From contig JAFGSL010000238.1 of the NCBI GenBank assembly GCA_016934645.1, positions 1-6,744 of the forward strand: a DNA stretch of 6,744 nucleotides, given 5' to 3'. This stretch comes from Anaerolineae bacterium (lineage in GTDB: Bacteria > Chloroflexota > Anaerolineae > B4-G1 > SLSP01). A program made the translations under genes and the position numbers. Shown here piece after piece: positions 6,596 to 6,744 of this stretch. The notes beneath the pieces are model-generated. The model saw only the letters and a program-made list of their open reading frames with translations, had not been told where the DNA came from and did no database searches. How positions within the stretch are numbered: position 1 is the stretch's first letter; each line of letters begins with the position of its first letter.

Positions 6596-6640
6596 TATGA
6601 TCTAGGGAGTAGATGTAGATGCACCAGCTTCAGCACTTGC

Positions 6641-6646
6641 ATTATA
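6641..6646 (-). promoter_or_regulatory. candidate -10 element (TATAAT) for the operon
   Basis: A perfect minus-strand TATAAT about 60 bases before the kinase ATG, which would give a leader of roughly 50 bases. No good -35 box sits 16-18 bases upstream; the nearest resemblance is TTGGAT with a 21-base spacer. It could therefore need an activator, use a different sigma factor, or be chance. Confidence 0.45.
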
Positions 6647-6712
6647 CGAGAATAAGCAAGAAGCGCCATCCAAAACTCCTTTTTCAACGGCCGTCTTTCG
6701 CCGACTGTCTGA

Positions 6713-6741
6713 ATTGTACAACAGAACTACTGAAAGTGCAA
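6713..6741 (-). promoter_or_regulatory. second, weaker promoter-like pattern
   Basis: On the minus strand TTGCAC (6741-6736) is followed, after exactly 17 bases, by TACAAT (6718-6713). The -10 matches consensus at five of six positions, the -35 only at TTG. Between this pattern and the TATAAT at 6641-6646 there is only a four-base-pair hairpin (CGGC/GCCG), too weak to call a terminator. The whole stretch 6582-6744 holds no gene that I can support. Confidence 0.3.
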
Positions 6742-6744
6742 AAC

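Noticed and set aside
6671..6705. Possible terminator of an upstream gene (GC-rich inverted segment followed by an A/T run)
   Set aside because: The stem is only CGGC/GCCG, and on neither strand does a convincing T run follow it; it is too weak to call.

Overview
The window is one tightly packed gene block read entirely from the minus strand, so the biological order runs from base 6744 down to base 1. There are seven genes: a cytosolic Ser/Thr kinase fused to an eight-repeat PQQ-type beta-propeller; a PP2C phosphatase; a protein joining a DnaJ J domain to a von Willebrand A (VWA) domain; a zinc-ribbon plus FHA protein; a small conserved-looking protein of unknown function; an OmpR/PhoB-type response regulator; and a Ras-like small GTPase cut by the left edge. 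Adjacent genes are separated by gaps of about 10 to 32 bases, or overlap by one base (TAATG) between the phosphatase and the J-VWA gene. Only the first 163 bases ahead of the kinase (6582-6744) look like a real intergenic region, and they hold two promoter-like patterns. A single polycistronic operon is the simplest reading.

Likely source: a Gram-negative-like or monoderm environmental bacterium with rich eukaryotic-style signalling. The style of the proteins (kinase-PQQ, zinc-ribbon-FHA, COG2229-type GTPase, moderate GC) most reminds me of Chloroflexota, in particular Anaerolineae. This is inference from protein style, not a search result.

How the parts may work together: the kinase (writer), PP2C (eraser) and FHA protein (phosphothreonine reader) form a complete Ser/Thr phosphorylation circuit. 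The VWA protein beside the kinase and phosphatase recalls the published TerY-P triad (VWA + PP2C + Ser/Thr kinase) and, more loosely, the kinase/phosphatase/FHA sets that control type VI secretion. No ter genes or secretion genes are visible here. The J domain on the VWA protein suggests that a DnaK-type chaperone is recruited to a VWA-bound client. The downstream response regulator and small GTPase add a two-component output and a GTP switch, so three signalling currencies share one transcript. None of the seven proteins shows an obvious signal peptide or membrane helix, so the system appears to be cytosolic.

There is no rRNA, tRNA, CRISPR array or mobile element that I can see. The many long open frames on the plus strand are antisense shadows of these genes. 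The main uncertain annotation is the start of the response regulator, which has no in-frame ATG close to its receiver domain.
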